Program-made: the position numbers and the translations under genes
NCBI GenBank assembly: GCA_013373575.1
Contig: JABXHP010000182.1
Span: forward strand, 1-38,663
Direction of reading: 5' to 3'
Source of the DNA: Oceanospirillaceae bacterium
Lineage (GTDB): Bacteria > Pseudomonadota > Gammaproteobacteria > Pseudomonadales > Balneatricaceae
Length of the DNA: 38,663 nucleotides
Part shown: positions 38,421 to 38,663 of the stretch, piece by piece
Numbering within the stretch: the first letter of the stretch is position 1
Layout: every line of letters starts with the position of its first letter
The notes under the pieces: generated by a model
Told to the model about the DNA's origin: nothing
The model's input: only the letters and a program-made list of their open reading frames with translations
Database searches by the model: none

Positions 38421-38523
38421 ATTTCACGAAATCGGAATTTCCTCGATTCGTTGAATTGGAAGCGCAAGTTTAACTCTCTGATACCAAACGATTATTGAGT
38501 TCCATTTGGAATCGGAAACGACA
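38421..38523. repeat. Right transposon end with candidate TnsB-binding sites
   Basis: Terminal AATCGGAAACGACA (38510-38523) and an internal site ATTTCACGAAATCGGAATTT (38421-38440) share the CCGATT core with the left end. Confidence 0.7.
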
Positions 38524-38663
38524 CTTAGCAAAGGCGAGCCCGGTACAACCCAGCCACAGACTCAGTTTTTCACCTGTTGTGAAAGAGTGTGGTGTTTACA
38601 GGTCACCAGTGCACGCCTGTTAAAGCCTTCAACTAATATTTAAGAGTTTACTGTGAATCTCGA

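Larger units (their letters stand above)
83..38523. mobile_element. Tn7-like transposon spanning nearly the whole window
   Basis: Left terminus TGTTGTTTCCGATT (83-96) and reverse complement of the right terminus TGTCGTTTCCGATT (38510-38523) match at 13/14 positions and have TGT...ACA ends; tnsA-tnsB-tnsC-tniQ lie near the right end. ACTTA occurs at 78-82 and at 38523-38527, overlapping the terminal A, so the 5-bp duplication is offset by one base. Confidence 0.88.

Noticed and set aside
83-38523. CRISPR-associated transposon (CAST)
   Set aside because: No cas5/6/7/8 or cas12k ORF and no CRISPR array seen; TniQ is long with TnsD-like zinc-finger cysteines.
38524-38663. Right flank as the 4.5S/SRP RNA gene or glmS 3' end
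   Set aside because: No match to the conserved GGAAGCAGCC-type SRP core, and no open frame resembling GlmS C-terminus on the reverse strand.
1-38663. tRNA, rRNA or retron ncRNA genes
   Set aside because: No recognisable tRNA/rRNA sequence or reverse transcriptase ORF was seen; a covariance-model scan was not possible here.

Overview
Almost the whole window looks like one Tn7-like transposon of about 38.4 kb. Near-identical inverted termini (TGTTGTTTCCGATT at 83-96; reverse complement TGTCGTTTCCGATT at 38510-38523) bracket a tnsA-tnsB-tnsC-tniQ module near the right end. The cargo, left to right: an SOS-box-controlled small-gene pair; a csrA-like gene; a polysaccharide-lyase-like lipoprotein; a giant DUF4011-type SF1 helicase/Vsr-like nuclease with an apparent GreA/GreB C-terminal domain; a truncated PPP phosphatase; a type I R-M locus (hsdM, hsdS, GIY-YIG/DUF4357, hsdR) followed by a UvrD-like helicase; a nonsense-interrupted secreted-protein gene; a three-gene operon of a DprA-like protein, a HAD + phosphoribosyltransferase + Vsr/DUF559-like nuclease + RecQ-helicase fusion, and a coiled-coil membrane protein; a PhnD-like binding protein paired with a membrane protein; a DUF4258 locus with a secreted HNH nuclease; and a VCBS/FG-GAP lipoprotein outside tniQ. 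The best candidate for an undescribed system is the DprA / HAD-PRTase-nuclease-RecQ / membrane-protein operon (18973-25141). It combines the same classes as the competence trio DprA, ComFC (PRTase) and ComFA (helicase) in what looks like a defense-island setting. All family calls come from reading motifs in the translations; no database search was run.
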